A stretch of 34,396 nucleotides of DNA. Source: Clostridia bacterium. GTDB taxonomy: Bacteria; Bacillota; Clostridia; Oscillospirales; CAG-272. How positions within the stretch are numbered: position 1 is the stretch's first letter; each line of letters starts with the position of its first letter. Both the position numbers and the translations under genes were made by a program. This document shows positions 33,805-34,396 of the stretch, piece by piece. The stretch is from positions 1-34,396 of the forward strand of contig JAFQEC010000035.1 in NCBI GenBank assembly GCA_017415805.1, given 5' to 3'. The notes under the pieces were generated by a model. It did not search any database. It worked only from the letters and a program-made list of their open reading frames with translations, and was not told the DNA's origin.

Positions 33805-33840
33805 TAGATCCCGCGTCAAAATGGGCGCGGGATCTATATT
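33805..33840 (+). terminator. Terminator of tex
   Basis: TAGATCCCGCG (33805-33815) faces CGCGGGATCTA (33826-33836) and is followed by TATTTGTT. Confidence 0.8.
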
Positions 33841-33901
33841 TGTTCACACATATTGTGCATCTTGCATAAACACCGCGGTGAATTTTTGGGGATTTGCCCT
33901 C

Positions 33902-33930
33902 TTCCAAAATGTGTGGGAATTTGTTATAAT
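33902..33930 (+). promoter_or_regulatory. Extended -10 promoter of ABC ATPase gene
   Basis: TGTTATAAT (box 33925-33930) is an extended -10. The -35 region TTCCAA (33902-33907) at a 17-base distance is poor, so the promoter probably relies on the TG motif or an activator. Confidence 0.65.
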
Positions 33931-33955
33931 ATTAATTGTTAAAAAGTAGTTTTTT

Positions 33956-33974
33956 GGGCGCTCCGGCAGCGCCC
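33956..33974 (+). other. Leader hairpin before ABC ATPase
   Basis: GGGCGCT/AGCGCCC with loop CCGGC lies in the 5' leader, 4 bases before the AAGGAGG ribosome binding site (33979-33985). A TTTTTT run precedes it and none follows, so it is not a terminator in this direction. It may protect the mRNA or influence ribosome loading. Confidence 0.5.
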
Positions 33975-33993
33975 CGTCAAGGAGGATTACAGA

Positions 33994-34396
33994 ATGGCAA
34001 GCCTTTCGCTCAGACACATTTACAAGAAATATCCCGGTGGTGTCACGGCCGTTTCCGATTTCAATCTGGAGATCAAGGATAAGGAATTTATCGTTTTCGT
34101 CGGCCCCTCGGGCTGTGGTAAGACCACTACGTTGCGCATGATCGCAGGCCTGGAGGAGATCACCGAGGGTGAGCTCTTTATCGGCGATCAGCTGGTGAAC
34201 GACGTCGCACCCAAGGACCGTAAGATCGCGATGGTGTTCCAGAACTACGCTCTGTATCCTCATATGTCCGTGTTCGATAACATGGCATTCGGCCTCAAGC
34301 TCAACAAGACTCCTAAGGAGGAGATCAAGCGCCGCGTAGAGGAGGCTGCCCGTATCCTGGACATCACCCACCTGCTCGACCGTAAGCCCAAGGCTC
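33994..34396 (+). CDS. Sugar ABC transporter ATP-binding protein, MsmK/UgpC type (partial)
   Basis: The first 134 residues of an ABC ATPase; the gene runs off the right edge. Visible are a Walker [10 protein letters not shown] (37-45), the Q-loop Q83 in [13 protein letters not shown], and RKIAM and DNMAFGLKL segments typical of the CUT1 sugar-transporter ATPase family (MsmK, UgpC, MalK). The signature LSGGQ, Walker B and the C-terminal OB domain would lie beyond the window. AAGGAGG lies 8 bases before the ATG. In Firmicutes such ATPases often stand alone and energise several sugar importers, which fits the absence of permease genes upstream. Confidence 0.93.
   Translation, partial: MASLSLRHIYKKYPGGVTAVSDFNLEIKDKEFIVFVGPSGCGKTTTLRMIAGLEEITEGELFIGDQLVNDVAPKDRKIAMVFQNYALYPHMSVFDNMAFGLKLNKTPKEEIKRRVEEAARILDITHLLDRKPKA

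Overview
The window reads as a chromosomal stretch of an uncultured Clostridia-type Firmicute, probably a gut anaerobe. Supporting this are housekeeping genes at moderately high GC, strong AAGGAGG-type ribosome binding sites, many sigma-A promoters with an exact 17-base spacer, lipoprotein signal peptides, a membrane-anchored HtrA and a germination protease (gpr) that implies a spore-forming ancestry. The taxonomic call is inference. No tRNA, rRNA, CRISPR array, transposase or phage gene was found.

Layout. 1-437: gene-free, hairpin-rich DNA with a multi-armed foldable element. 438-1435: AEC-family transporter with its own promoter and terminator. 1509-2232: an AT-rich insert with an XRE regulator facing a small two-helix membrane protein across twin GTAAC-N5-GTTAC operators. 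2326-7109: a minus-strand operon of MBL hydrolase, gltX, glnS and a GDPD phosphodiesterase. 7123-9182: a solitary OppA-like lipoprotein. 9333-10249: gpr. 10257-11032: an overlapping pair encoding an RHH protein and an AbrB protein with a zinc ribbon, flanked by palindromic extragenic repeats. 11078-15252: a minus-strand operon of PHP phosphatase, MutS-like ATPase, Lrp/AsnC regulator and aminotransferase, divergent from uxaC (15270-16786). 16810-20142: a tightly overlapping operon ychF-trmB-nitroreductase-truB. 20222-25463: response regulator, sensor kinase, HtrA and two tandem MgtC/SapB paralogues on the plus strand, forming an envelope-stress-like locus. 25511-27340: an HTH gene and two related lipoproteins with near-identical consensus promoters. 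27457-30685: a GH2 beta-galactosidase. 30789-33840: an RsuA-type pseudouridine synthase and Tex. 33902-34396: the start of an MsmK/UgpC-type ABC ATPase cut by the window edge.

How the genes fit together. Much of the content is translation-related: aminoacyl-tRNA synthesis (gltX, glnS), tRNA modification (truB, trmB), rRNA modification, ribosome-associated YchF and Tex. The accessory parts are the two small regulator-plus-target modules (1509-2232 and 25511-27305), the RHH/AbrB pair with its repeats, and the structured DNA at the left edge. I see no clear new defence or enzymatic system. The best candidates for undescribed biology are these small modules, the MutS-like ATPase with altered nucleotide-binding motifs, and the left-edge structured element.
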